From assembly GCA_947630395.1 (NCBI GenBank), contig CANRHK010000003.1, positions 1-36,422 on the forward strand: DNA of 36,422 bases. Direction: 5' to 3'. This document shows positions 26,573 through 34,776 of this stretch, in pieces. A program made the translations under genes and the position numbers. The notes under the pieces are model-generated. The model had not been told where the DNA came from. It did no database searches and saw only the letters and a list, made by a program, of their open reading frames with translations. This DNA is from an uncultured Oscillospiraceae bacterium. GTDB lineage: Bacteria > Bacillota > Clostridia > Oscillospirales > Oscillospiraceae. Each line of letters begins with the position of its first letter. The first letter of the stretch is position 1.

Positions 26573-28047
26573 TACTCGGATTCCTCCTCTTCTTCGAAAC
26601 CCAAACAGTCCACATAGCAGTCCTGGAACTGGGGCAGGGAGGCAAGCTCCAGAAACTCCGTCCCGGCGGCCAGCCGCTTGCTGTAGGCAAATTCCGCCTC
26701 GCTGAGGGCGGCCAGCTTGGCGCCCTCGCCGGCGGCGTTGCCGATGCCCTGGATCTTCTCCAGCAGCACCGGCGGGATCATCCCGATGCGGCAGGCGGAG
26801 GCGGGGTCCAGGAAATTGCCGAAAGCCCCCGCCAGATACACGGCCTGGATCTCCTCCATGGCCGCGCCCAGCTTTTCCGCCATGAGCTCAATACCTGCCC
26901 GGATGGCGGCTTTGGCCAGCTGCACCTCCCGGACGTCCTTCTGGGTCAGCACCACCCGGGTGCCGCCCAAGCGGTATTCGTTGCCGCAGAGCATCCGGCC
27001 GGTGTCGTCGATGGTGCCATTCTCCAGCAGGGCCGCCGTCAGATCCAGCAGCCCGGAGCCGCAGAGGCCCGCCGCCTCCCCGCCCCCGATGACGTGCCAG
27101 CGGAGATCGCCGTCCTCCAGCCACACGTGGTCCACCGCGCCCACGGCCCCCCGCATGCCGCAGGAGATCCGGGCTCCCTCGAAGGCGGGGCCGGCGGCGG
27201 TGGAGCAGGCCAGACGGCGGCGTTTGTCGCCCAGGGCAATCTCGCCGTTGGTGCCGATGTCGATCATCAGCGTCAGCGCCTCCCGCCTGTCAAAGCGGGT
27301 GGCCAGCAGACAGCCCACTGTATCCGCGCCCACAAATCCCGCGATGTTGGGCAGCACCCGGATGGTGCCGTCCTCCGCGATGGGGAGGAGGCCCGCCGCC
27401 GGCAACTCCAGGGCCTCCGACACGTTGGGCATGTAGGGCGGCGTGGTCAGCGGCGTGGGGTCAATACCCAGCAGCAGGTGGTGCATGGCGGTGTTGCCCA
27501 CCACGGCGGCCAGGGTAATCTCCCTCTGGGAGATGCCCGCCTTCTCCGCCGCCTCCGCCGTCAGAGCGGCCAGAGCCTCCCGGATGCACCGGGCGAGGGG
27601 ATCGGGGCCCTGCTCCATGGCCAGCTGAATGCGGGAGATCACGTCCGCGCCGAACTGGGTCTGGGGGTTCAGGGCGCTGGCCTGGGACAGCAGTTTGCCG
27701 GTCCGCCCGTCCAGCAGATAGGCCACCACCGTGGTGGTGCCGATATCAAAGGCCAGTACATAGGCGTGCGCCCCGTCCGGCACCGCCTGGGCGGTGACGC
27801 CGGAGGTGAGGATGCGCTCCCGCCGGGCCTCCGGCAGGACCACCGCCATGTCCCGGTCCGCCGCCGTCTGACAGGCCAGGACCTCCCGGCCCTCCAGCAG
27901 CACTTTGCACTTGCCGCAGGTGCCCCGGCCGGCGCAGGGGGCGTCTGGGGTGAGGCCCGCGGCGATCTGAGCCGCCAGCAGAGTAGTCCCCCGATTCACG
28001 GAGACCGTGACACCGGCGGGCAGAAATGTGATGTTCACCTGATCCAT
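26572..28047 (-). CDS. RACo-like corrinoid activation/regeneration protein (2Fe-2S + ASKHA)
   Basis: N-terminal ferredoxin PCAGRGTCGKCKVLLEG; YVLAFDIGTTTVVAYLLDGRTGK; TLMIDIGTNGEIALG. Confidence 0.9.
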   Translation of the reverse strand: MDQVNITFLPAGVTVSVNRGTTLLAAQIAAGLTPDAPCAGRGTCGKCKVLLEGREVLACQTAADRDMAVVLPEARRERILTSGVTAQAVPDGAHAYVLAFDIGTTTVVAYLLDGRTGKLLSQASALNPQTQFGADVISRIQLAMEQGPDPLARCIREALAALTAEAAEKAGISQREITLAAVVGNTAMHHLLLGIDPTPLTTPPYMPNVSEALELPAAGLLPIAEDGTIRVLPNIAGFVGADTVGCLLATRFDRREALTLMIDIGTNGEIALGDKRRRLACSTAAGPAFEGARISCGMRGAVGAVDHVWLEDGDLRWHVIGGGEAAGLCGSGLLDLTAALLENGTIDDTGRMLCGNEYRLGGTRVVLTQKDVREVQLAKAAIRAGIELMAEKLGAAMEEIQAVYLAGAFGNFLDPASACRIGMIPPVLLEKIQGIGNAAGEGAKLAALSEAEFAYSKRLAAGTEFLELASLPQFQDCYVDCLGFEEEEESE

Positions 28048-28063
28048 AGGGTGTTTCTCCTAT

Positions 28064-28094
28064 AAGAGGGCTGCCGCGCAGCGGCAGCCCTCTT
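28064..28094 (-). other. Intercistronic hairpin between corrinoid protein and activator genes
   Basis: 14-bp perfect stem AAGAGGGCTGCCGC-GCA-GCGGCAGCCCTCTT without a downstream T-tract. Confidence 0.6.
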
Positions 28095-28117
28095 GGGATG
28101 GATGTGGGTTTGGCGGA

Positions 28118-28750
28118 TTAAGCGACGAGCTCCTTGGCCTTCTGGGCGGCGGAAGCGGCGTCGGTGGTGTAGGCGTCCGCGCCAATCTCGTCGGCAAAGC
28201 CCTGGGTGATGGGAGCGCCGCCCACCATGACCTTGATGCTGCCCCGGAAGTCCTGGCCGTTGAGGTAGGCCACGGTGTCCTTCAGGGCGGGCATGGTGGT
28301 AGTCAGCAGGGCGGAGCAGGCAATGATCTTCACACCCTCGTTGGCATTGTACGCCTCCACGAACTTCTCCTTGGGCACGTCCACGCCCAGGTCGATGACC
28401 TCGAAGCCGGCGGACTCGATCATCATGGCCACCAGGTTCTTGCCGATGTCGTGGAGGTCGCCGGCCACGGTGCCGATAATGACCTTGCCGTTGGCGCCGG
28501 CGGTGCCGGTGGTCAGGTGGGGCTTGAGCACGTCCACGCCCTTCTTCATGGCGCGAGCGGCCACCAGCATCTCGGGGACGAAGATCTCGTTGCGCTTGAA
28601 CTTGTCGCCCACCTCGCCCATGGCGTCGATCATGGTGTTGAGGATGGCAGTGGCCTCATTGCCCTCGTCCAGAGCGCCCTGGACGGCGGCGGGGACCAGC
28701 TTGGCCTTGCCGATGGATACCAACTGATAGACTTCTTCGATCTTGCTCAT
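28118..28750 (-). CDS. Methyltransferase cognate corrinoid protein
   Basis: GTVAGDLHDIGKNLVAMMIESAGFEVIDLGVDVPKEKFVEA (DxHxxG B12-binding motif). Confidence 0.94.
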   Translation of the reverse strand: MSKIEEVYQLVSIGKAKLVPAAVQGALDEGNEATAILNTMIDAMGEVGDKFKRNEIFVPEMLVAARAMKKGVDVLKPHLTTGTAGANGKVIIGTVAGDLHDIGKNLVAMMIESAGFEVIDLGVDVPKEKFVEAYNANEGVKIIACSALLTTTMPALKDTVAYLNGQDFRGSIKVMVGGAPITQGFADEIGADAYTTDAASAAQKAKELVA

Positions 28751-28838
28751 AATGGAAACTCCTTTTTAAATAATAATGAAACATATGTCAGGCCCGGGGC
28801 GTGTGGGGGACGCGGGGGGCCGAGGGACCTGGGGCGGG

Positions 28839-29648
28839 TTACTTCTTCACGGGCCCGAACAGGCCCTCGCGGTAGGCGCTGATGTACTCCATGCAGTAGT
28901 CGTCCTGGCCCAGCAGCGCCTCGGTGGCGTAGATGAGGCCCATCATATCCCGGTTGGTGGGGTCCAGAATGGCGCTGTCCAGACCGGCGTTCATGGCCAG
29001 CACCGTGAAGCCCAGGTTGATCATCTTCCTCACCGGCAGGTTGAAGGAAATGTTGCTGACCGCGGCGGTGATGTGGATGGAGGGATAGCGCTCCCGCACC
29101 GTGGAGATGACGGTGGTGTTGGTCTCGATGCCGTTCTCACTGGTGCAGAGCATCTCCACCAGGGGGTCGATGTGGATGCGGGTGGGGGAGATGCCGTACT
29201 CCTTGGCCTTGGCCATGATCTTGTCAAAGACCTTCAGCCGGTCGTCGGCATTCTTGGGGATGCCGGTGTCGTCGCTCAGCAGGGCGATGACCTCCCAGCC
29301 CGGGTTGTCCCGCAGGATGGGGAAGATGGTGTCAATCTTATTGCCCTCGCCGGAGACGGAGTTGAAGAGGCCGGGGCGCTTGCAGAACTTGTAGGCCTGG
29401 GCCAGCACGGCGGGGCTGGGGCTGTCCACGGAGATGGGCAGGTCGGTGACAGCCTGGATGCAGTCGATCATCCAGTGGAGAGTCTCCACCTCCTGGGCCT
29501 CGGGCACGGAGGCGCAGCAGTCAATAAAGGACGCGCCGGCCTCGGTCTGGGCAATGGCCCGGGCCTTGATGAACTCCGCGTCCCGCTTGGCAATGGCCTC
29601 CGCCACGGAGGGAATGGAGCCGTTGATTTTTTCGCCGATAATAATCAT
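28839..29648 (-). CDS. Pterin-binding (PF00809-type) methyltetrahydrofolate:corrinoid methyltransferase
   Basis: MIIIGEKINGSIPSVAEAIAKRD, LPISVDSPSPAVLAQAYK, NSVSGEGNK, ITAAVSNISFNLPVRKMIN. Confidence 0.88.
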   Translation of the reverse strand: MIIIGEKINGSIPSVAEAIAKRDAEFIKARAIAQTEAGASFIDCCASVPEAQEVETLHWMIDCIQAVTDLPISVDSPSPAVLAQAYKFCKRPGLFNSVSGEGNKIDTIFPILRDNPGWEVIALLSDDTGIPKNADDRLKVFDKIMAKAKEYGISPTRIHIDPLVEMLCTSENGIETNTTVISTVRERYPSIHITAAVSNISFNLPVRKMINLGFTVLAMNAGLDSAILDPTNRDMMGLIYATEALLGQDDYCMEYISAYREGLFGPVKK

Positions 29649-29706
29649 ACGTCGTTCTTCTCCTTATCTCTTCAAAGATGGTTCCTGCGCTCCGGCAGGG
29701 ATGGAA

Positions 29707-30699
29707 TTACTTGAAATACCGCTTGCTGGCGGCGTCGATCTCCTCGGTGAGGGCCTCGTACACGCCGGGGAAGGTGCTCATGGGCAGGCCCTGGGAGGCG
29801 TTGGGGATGAAGTACTTGGTGCCGCACTCGGCGCAGGCCCGCTCCACCTCGGCCTTGACCTTCTCCCGGGTCCAGCCCTCGTAGTCCACGCTGGCGCTGT
29901 CGATGCCGCCCATGAAGGTGATCTTGCCGCCGTACTGCTTGATGAGCTCGGGGATGTTGTTGCTGGTCATGACGCCCTGCCAGATGTCGATGCCCATGTC
30001 GATCATGTCGGGCACCAGGGTGGCGGCGTAGGAGTCGGAGTGGTGGACGATCAACTCCACGCCGTGCTCCTTATAATACTTATAGATCTTCATGTAGGCG
30101 GGTTTGATGAACTCCCGGAACATGGCGGGGGAGAGGAACGTGGAGGTCTGGCTGCCCCAGTCGTCGTGGTGGAAGAGGGCGTCGGGCTTAATGTATTTGC
30201 ACACCTCGGCGGCGAAGGCCAACTCAAATTCGGTGATACGGTCGATGAGTTCGTGCATCTCATCCGGGTTCTCGTAGAATGCGATGAGACAGTTTTGGAT
30301 CTCCATCAGATAGTGGCACTGCTCGAAGACGCCGGGGGCGTAGAACATGGTGACAAACTCCTCATTGCGGTCCACCTTGTTGGCCATTTCAACAAAGGGC
30401 TCCCACGCTTCAGGGGGATAGACCACGTCGGGGACCTTGAGGTAGTCCCGCCAGTTCTCAATATCCTGAATGACAATCTTGTCCGGGGTATGGACGGGGA
30501 AAGCGCCGGGAGTGCCGGTGGGCCAGGAGCAGGTGACGCCCCAGGCGTTGACCACGTTCAATTCTCCGTATTTGGGGCGGGGATTATTGATGGCGTAGGG
30601 GTTCGCCAGTTGGATGTTGAAGGCCTCGTACTGATTGACATAGCGATCCGGGTGACCGCCCCGGATGGTCTCCAACAGGTTTTGCCGTTTGGTGAGCAT
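29707..30699 (-). CDS. Uroporphyrinogen decarboxylase (URO-D)-family methyltransferase
   Basis: MLTKRQNLLETIRGGHPDRYVNQYEAFN, LFHHDDWGSQTSTFLSPAMFREFIKPAYMKIYKYYKEHGVELIVHHSDS; RBS GAGGAGGT before the ATG at 30699. Confidence 0.87.
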   Translation of the reverse strand: MLTKRQNLLETIRGGHPDRYVNQYEAFNIQLANPYAINNPRPKYGELNVVNAWGVTCSWPTGTPGAFPVHTPDKIVIQDIENWRDYLKVPDVVYPPEAWEPFVEMANKVDRNEEFVTMFYAPGVFEQCHYLMEIQNCLIAFYENPDEMHELIDRITEFELAFAAEVCKYIKPDALFHHDDWGSQTSTFLSPAMFREFIKPAYMKIYKYYKEHGVELIVHHSDSYAATLVPDMIDMGIDIWQGVMTSNNIPELIKQYGGKITFMGGIDSASVDYEGWTREKVKAEVERACAECGTKYFIPNASQGLPMSTFPGVYEALTEEIDAASKRYFK

Positions 30700-30747
30700 A
30701 ATGGTACCTCCTCGATGTAAAAATTCGGGGTATATGAAAACAAAACT

Positions 30748-30776
30748 ATGATATCCAATCGGCAACCATTTGTCAA
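30748..30776 (-). promoter_or_regulatory. Sigma-A-like promoter of the corrinoid methyltransferase operon
   Basis: Minus strand TTGACA-N17-TATCAT, 49 bp upstream of the ATG. Confidence 0.75.
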
Positions 30777-30961
30777 TTCCCTGGGGCGAGACAATCACGC
30801 AATCGATTTCTTCCTTAAAAGGTGATTTTTGTGCATTTCAGATAGTTGCTTGGGCAATGTTTGGTGATTATGGCGGGGAAATTTTTGAATTTTGTACGAT
30901 ATCCACAAAAAAAGCCTCGAAAATTTGGCGGCTGGGCAAGTGCGGCCGGGGATATCCGCCG

Positions 30962-31816
30962 CTACCGCCGGACCCAAGGCACCCGCCCGGATACGGGGGG
31001 ATTCTCGTAGAAGCGGGCGGTCTCATCCCGGCGGGTATCGTTCCACTTGTCAAAGCCCAGGGGGGAGATATGGGGGCCGCAGGCGCAGTCCTGGAATACG
31101 CACAGGCCGTAGTCCCGCCAGGGCCGGGCCAGGTAGATACTGCCGGGCGTGACGCCCTCCTCCGCCGTGAAGCGGCAGTTCCGGAACAGGAAGCCCTTGT
31201 CCTGTTCCGGGGCGTGGGCGGGGGCGGCGGCGTAGCCGATGTCACGGGCGTCCCGGAGGGAGCGGATCTCGCAGTTCTCAAAGACCGCCTCCCCGCAGCC
31301 GAAGATGAAGTCCACCGTGCCCTCAATGAGGCAGTCGGTGAAGCACTGGGAGCATGGCTTGTCCCGCCGCAGGTAATCCGGCAGAAAGCCGTTGTACCGG
31401 GCAATCAGATCCCCCGGCAGGGGCCCCAGAAACAGAGTGTCCTGGGTGGAGGTCAGGCGGCAGCGGGCCATGGTGAACCGGTCACCGTAGACCGTCAGGG
31501 CCACCTCCTGGCCCTTCATCTCCGGGTGAAGGGCGTCATTGACAATGGACAGGTCCTCCATTGTAATATCGTCGGCGCACACCGCCAGGGTCCAGGTGCG
31601 GAAGGTGTTGTACTCCACGCCGCGCTCGTCCAGCTTTTTGGCGTAGTCGTCCCAAAGAATGCGGGTGCTGTCCGCCCCCGCTCCCCGGATGGTCAGTCCC
31701 CCGGTAAAAATGGCGGATTTGATCCGGTAGTCTCCCGGGGCCAGCTGAATGGTTTCGCCGGGACGGGCGCTGTCGAAGACTTCCCGCAGGTTCTGTTCAG
31801 GGCGGACGGCAATCAT
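30962..31816 (-). CDS. Pectinesterase (CE8-like pectin methylesterase), no signal peptide
   Basis: NTFRTWTLAVCADDITMEDLSIVND, QEVALTVYGDRFTMARCRLTSTQDTLFLG, CLIEGTVDFIFGCGEAVFENCEI, YLARPWRDYG. RBS AGAGAGGAG before the ATG at 31816. Confidence 0.9.
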   Translation of the reverse strand: MIAVRPEQNLREVFDSARPGETIQLAPGDYRIKSAIFTGGLTIRGAGADSTRILWDDYAKKLDERGVEYNTFRTWTLAVCADDITMEDLSIVNDALHPEMKGQEVALTVYGDRFTMARCRLTSTQDTLFLGPLPGDLIARYNGFLPDYLRRDKPCSQCFTDCLIEGTVDFIFGCGEAVFENCEIRSLRDARDIGYAAAPAHAPEQDKGFLFRNCRFTAEEGVTPGSIYLARPWRDYGLCVFQDCACGPHISPLGFDKWNDTRRDETARFYENPPVSGRVPWVRR

Positions 31817-31925
31817 GGACACGGCTCCTCTCTGCGTTGATGGCACATATGGACAATTATTGCTGTTAAACAGTATTATAACGGCTGTTCTCGGACATGC
31901 ACAGACCGGAGGCGAACAAAATCTG

Positions 31926-31984
31926 TTTTGTGCATAAATAGGCCGGTTTTGTCCATATACATAAAATGTACAATCAGATATAAT
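31926..31984 (+). promoter_or_regulatory. Candidate activator direct repeats and promoter of the sugar importer operon
   Basis: TTTTGTGCATAAATA and TTTTGTCCATATACA start 21 bp apart; the second abuts a weak -35 TATACA (31956-31961), N17, -10 TATAAT (31979-31984). Confidence 0.5.
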
Positions 31985-32060
31985 AATAGGCGAAATAAAG
32001 AGTGCTTTCTTGTCACATTGCACAAAGATATTGTAAAATTTTTGTAACATACAGGAGACC

Positions 32061-32137
32061 GGGCGGGAGACCGCCCCAGCGCGTACGCGCTGTTTGTTTT
32101 ATTTCACAAAACAAACGTCCCTGTACAACCTGTACAA
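32061..32137 (+). promoter_or_regulatory. Structured 5' leader of the importer operon
   Basis: GGGCGG-GAGA-CCGCCC hairpin, 16-bp palindrome CAGCGCGTACGCGCTG followed by a T-rich tract, GTTTGTTTT/AAAACAAAC inverted repeat and tandem 9-mer CCTGTACAACCTGTACAA. Confidence 0.5.
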
Positions 32138-32147
32138 AGAGTGAATG

Positions 32148-32711
32148 ATGAAGAAACAGCGCACATGGAAGGAATACCGGGCCATTGATCTGGCGCTGAT
32201 GGCGCTGATGCTGGCGGTGTTTGAATATCTCATCATCAACGCGGCTAATTTCTGGTTTCCGGATCAGCTCTATACGGTGTCCCTAGCGGCGGCCGTCACA
32301 TCCATAGTGTACATGCGCTGGGGCGCGTGGGGCGGCATTCACGCGGTGGAGGCGGGCGCCATTTATTGCCTCTTCGCCGGGGGCAGCCCGAAGCAGTATG
32401 TCATCTACTGCGCGGGCAATCTGCTCTCCATGGCCGCCCTTTTTCTGCTGAAAGCGGCGGGGAAGGAGAGGGTGCGCACGGGGAACCTGGCGCTGGTGTT
32501 TCCCCTCCTGGTGCAGCTTCTGATGCACGCCGGGAGGGCGGCGCTGGCGGCGGCGTTGCGCGCCGGAGGAGGGAGCGTCCTGGGGTTCTTTACCACGGAC
32601 AGCCTCTCCTACTTATTTACTTTCGTGATCATCTGGATAGCGCGTAAGCTGGACGGTGTCTATGAGGATCAAAAACATTACCTGCTCCGCGTCAACGCGG
32701 AGGAGGAATAA
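32148..32711 (+). CDS. Integral membrane protein of unknown function
   Basis: About 187 aa with several hydrophobic segments; 15 bp upstream of the ABC permease gene. Confidence 0.7.
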   Translation: MKKQRTWKEYRAIDLALMALMLAVFEYLIINAANFWFPDQLYTVSLAAAVTSIVYMRWGAWGGIHAVEAGAIYCLFAGGSPKQYVIYCAGNLLSMAALFLLKAAGKERVRTGNLALVFPLLVQLLMHAGRAALAAALRAGGGSVLGFFTTDSLSYLFTFVIIWIARKLDGVYEDQKHYLLRVNAEEE

Positions 32712-32726
32712 AAAAGGAGGTAAACT

Positions 32727-33782
32727 ATGAAAGTTAGGGCAACGGATTTCCTCGAGTACGATAAAGCAAAAGGCGTCTACCGAGTAAGTCCGGAGCAGGC
32801 GGTTCGGGATGATGTGGAAAAGCACTACTGGCGCCACGTCGGACTGACCATCATGAAGGACTGGCGATTGTATCTTATGCTGGTTCCCATGCTGCTGGTC
32901 TTCTTCCTGTGGCGATACTTACCGATGTACGAGCTCCTGAGCTGCTTCAAGGTGGCCGACGTGGTCAAGCCGGTCTCCCAGCAGTTCTTTTCCGGCTTCT
33001 CGTACTTCAAACGGCTGCTGTTTGCCGGGGATCAGCTCTCCGTGGACTTCTGGAGGGCGCTGCGCAACACCTTTATCCTCAGCTTCTACGGCCTCTGCTT
33101 CGGCTTCCCTATCCCCATCATTCTGGCGCTGTTCTTCAACGAGATCCGGTCCAACATTGCTCGAAGCTTCTATCAGGTACTCACCTATCTGCCCAAGTTC
33201 ATGTCCACCGTCGTTATGACCTCCCTGGTGACCATGCTGGTCAAGCAGGGCTCTCTGGTTTCCGGTATGGGTATCGTAAGCCAGGCGCTGCAAGCCGTGG
33301 GTTTCATCAGCAGCGATGTGGCAAACGCGGGCCTGCTCAACAATCCGGCTTTCTTCCGTTCCATCTATCAGATCAGCGGCATCTGGGAGGGCGCGGGCTA
33401 TGACAGCATCGTGTTCTTCGCGGCCATCATCGCCATCTCTCCCACCAGCTATGAGGCCGCTCAGATCGACGGCGCGGACAAGTGGGCGCAGATGCGCTAC
33501 GTGGTGCTGCCCAGCATCCTGTCCACCATCGTCATCATGCTTATCAACCGCATCGGCTCCCTGCTGAACATCGGCTATGAGAAGGTGCTGCTGCTCTACA
33601 ACACCAACACCTACGTCACCGCCGATGTGGTCTCCACCTTCGCCTACCGCAACGGCATGGCCGGCAGCGCGGGCAACGGCCTGTCGGCCGCGGCGGAGAT
33701 GATGAACAACGTCATCGGCATGATACTGGTCATCGGCGCCAACACCATCGCCCGCAAGGCTACGGATACGTCGCTGTATTAA
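32727..33782 (+). CDS. Carbohydrate ABC transporter permease (LplB-like)
   Basis: WRYLPMYELLSCFK, RALRNTFILSFYGLCFGFPIPIILALFFNEI, YEAAQIDGADKWAQMRYVVLPSI (EAA loop). Confidence 0.9.
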   Translation: MKVRATDFLEYDKAKGVYRVSPEQAVRDDVEKHYWRHVGLTIMKDWRLYLMLVPMLLVFFLWRYLPMYELLSCFKVADVVKPVSQQFFSGFSYFKRLLFAGDQLSVDFWRALRNTFILSFYGLCFGFPIPIILALFFNEIRSNIARSFYQVLTYLPKFMSTVVMTSLVTMLVKQGSLVSGMGIVSQALQAVGFISSDVANAGLLNNPAFFRSIYQISGIWEGAGYDSIVFFAAIIAISPTSYEAAQIDGADKWAQMRYVVLPSILSTIVIMLINRIGSLLNIGYEKVLLLYNTNTYVTADVVSTFAYRNGMAGSAGNGLSAAAEMMNNVIGMILVIGANTIARKATDTSLY

Positions 33783-33794
33783 TAGGAGGGTGCC

Positions 33795-34685
33795 ATGAAG
33801 AGAAAACTTGAAATCTCGGAATTGATCTTCAAGATCATCAGCTACACCCTGCTGACTGTGTTTGCCCTGGCCTGCCTCTACCCCTTTGTCTACGCGGTCT
33901 CCGCGGCCATCAGCGGCAGGCAGCCCGTGGAGTACAACACCATCATCCTGTTCCCCAAGGAGATCCAGTTCCAGGCCTTCGCCCGGATGTTCTCGGACAA
34001 CACCTTCTGGAACGCCTACTCCAACACCCTGTTCATCACCCTGTACGGCACCCTGTGGGCCATGCTGACGTCCATCCTGGGCGCCTACGCCCTCAGTAAG
34101 AAGCGGCTGCTGTTCCGGAAGACCTTCAATTTCTTCCTGGTCTTCACCATGTGGTTCGCCGCCGGCATCGTGCCCCAGTATTTGAACTACCTGGCCACCC
34201 AGCGGGTGTTCAACTCCGTGGGCATCACGGACGACAAGTGGCTGGTGGTCATCGCCATGGGTATGGCGGCCATGAACATTATCCTGCTGCGCAACGCCTT
34301 TGAGGGCGTGCCCAGCGAGGTGGAGGAGGCGGCCATCGTGGACGGCGCCACGGAGATGCAGGTCCTGACCAAGGTCCACATCCCCATGAGCCAGTCCACC
34401 ATCGCCACCGTGGCCCTGTTCTTCGCCATCTCCCGCTGGAACGGCTACTTCTGGGCCCGGCAGATGATCTCCAACCCCAACGAGCAGCCTTTGCAGGTCT
34501 TCATCCGTCTGCAGCTGGAGCAGTTCACCGACGCCGAGCAGATGGCGGGCTGGAATTTTCCCTACGCCTCCGACTCCGTCATCTACGCCCTCATCGTCTG
34601 CTCCATCGTGCCCATCCTGGTGATCTACCCCTTCATCCAGAAGTACTTCGCCAAGGGCACCAACGTGGGCGGCGTGAAGGAGTAA
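33795..34685 (+). CDS. Carbohydrate ABC transporter permease (YtcP/LplC-like)
   Basis: LACLYPFVYAVSAAISG, AYALSKKRLLFRKTFNFFLVFTMWFAAGIVPQYL, VEEAAIVDGATEMQVLTKVHIPMSQ. Confidence 0.9.
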   Translation: MKRKLEISELIFKIISYTLLTVFALACLYPFVYAVSAAISGRQPVEYNTIILFPKEIQFQAFARMFSDNTFWNAYSNTLFITLYGTLWAMLTSILGAYALSKKRLLFRKTFNFFLVFTMWFAAGIVPQYLNYLATQRVFNSVGITDDKWLVVIAMGMAAMNIILLRNAFEGVPSEVEEAAIVDGATEMQVLTKVHIPMSQSTIATVALFFAISRWNGYFWARQMISNPNEQPLQVFIRLQLEQFTDAEQMAGWNFPYASDSVIYALIVCSIVPILVIYPFIQKYFAKGTNVGGVKE

Positions 34686-34776
34686 TTCCCCGGCAGATTG
34701 ACAGCTTGTTTCTTCTCCGGGCGCGGCCCGGTAAGCGAGGCCCTATTCATTCAACATTATATTTAAGGAGGACACT

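Noticed and set aside
29434-30720. 428-aa plus-strand ORF
   Set aside because: Antisense to the URO-D-family methyltransferase; no domain signature.
32919-34379. 486-aa minus-strand ORF over the two permeases
   Set aside because: Antisense to two clear ABC permeases with EAA-loop motifs.
34717-34731. CCGGG-CGCGG-CCCGG hairpin and an upstream TTGACA before the solute-binding protein gene
   Set aside because: Short stem and no matching -10 box at 16-18 bp; too weak to call a promoter or terminator.
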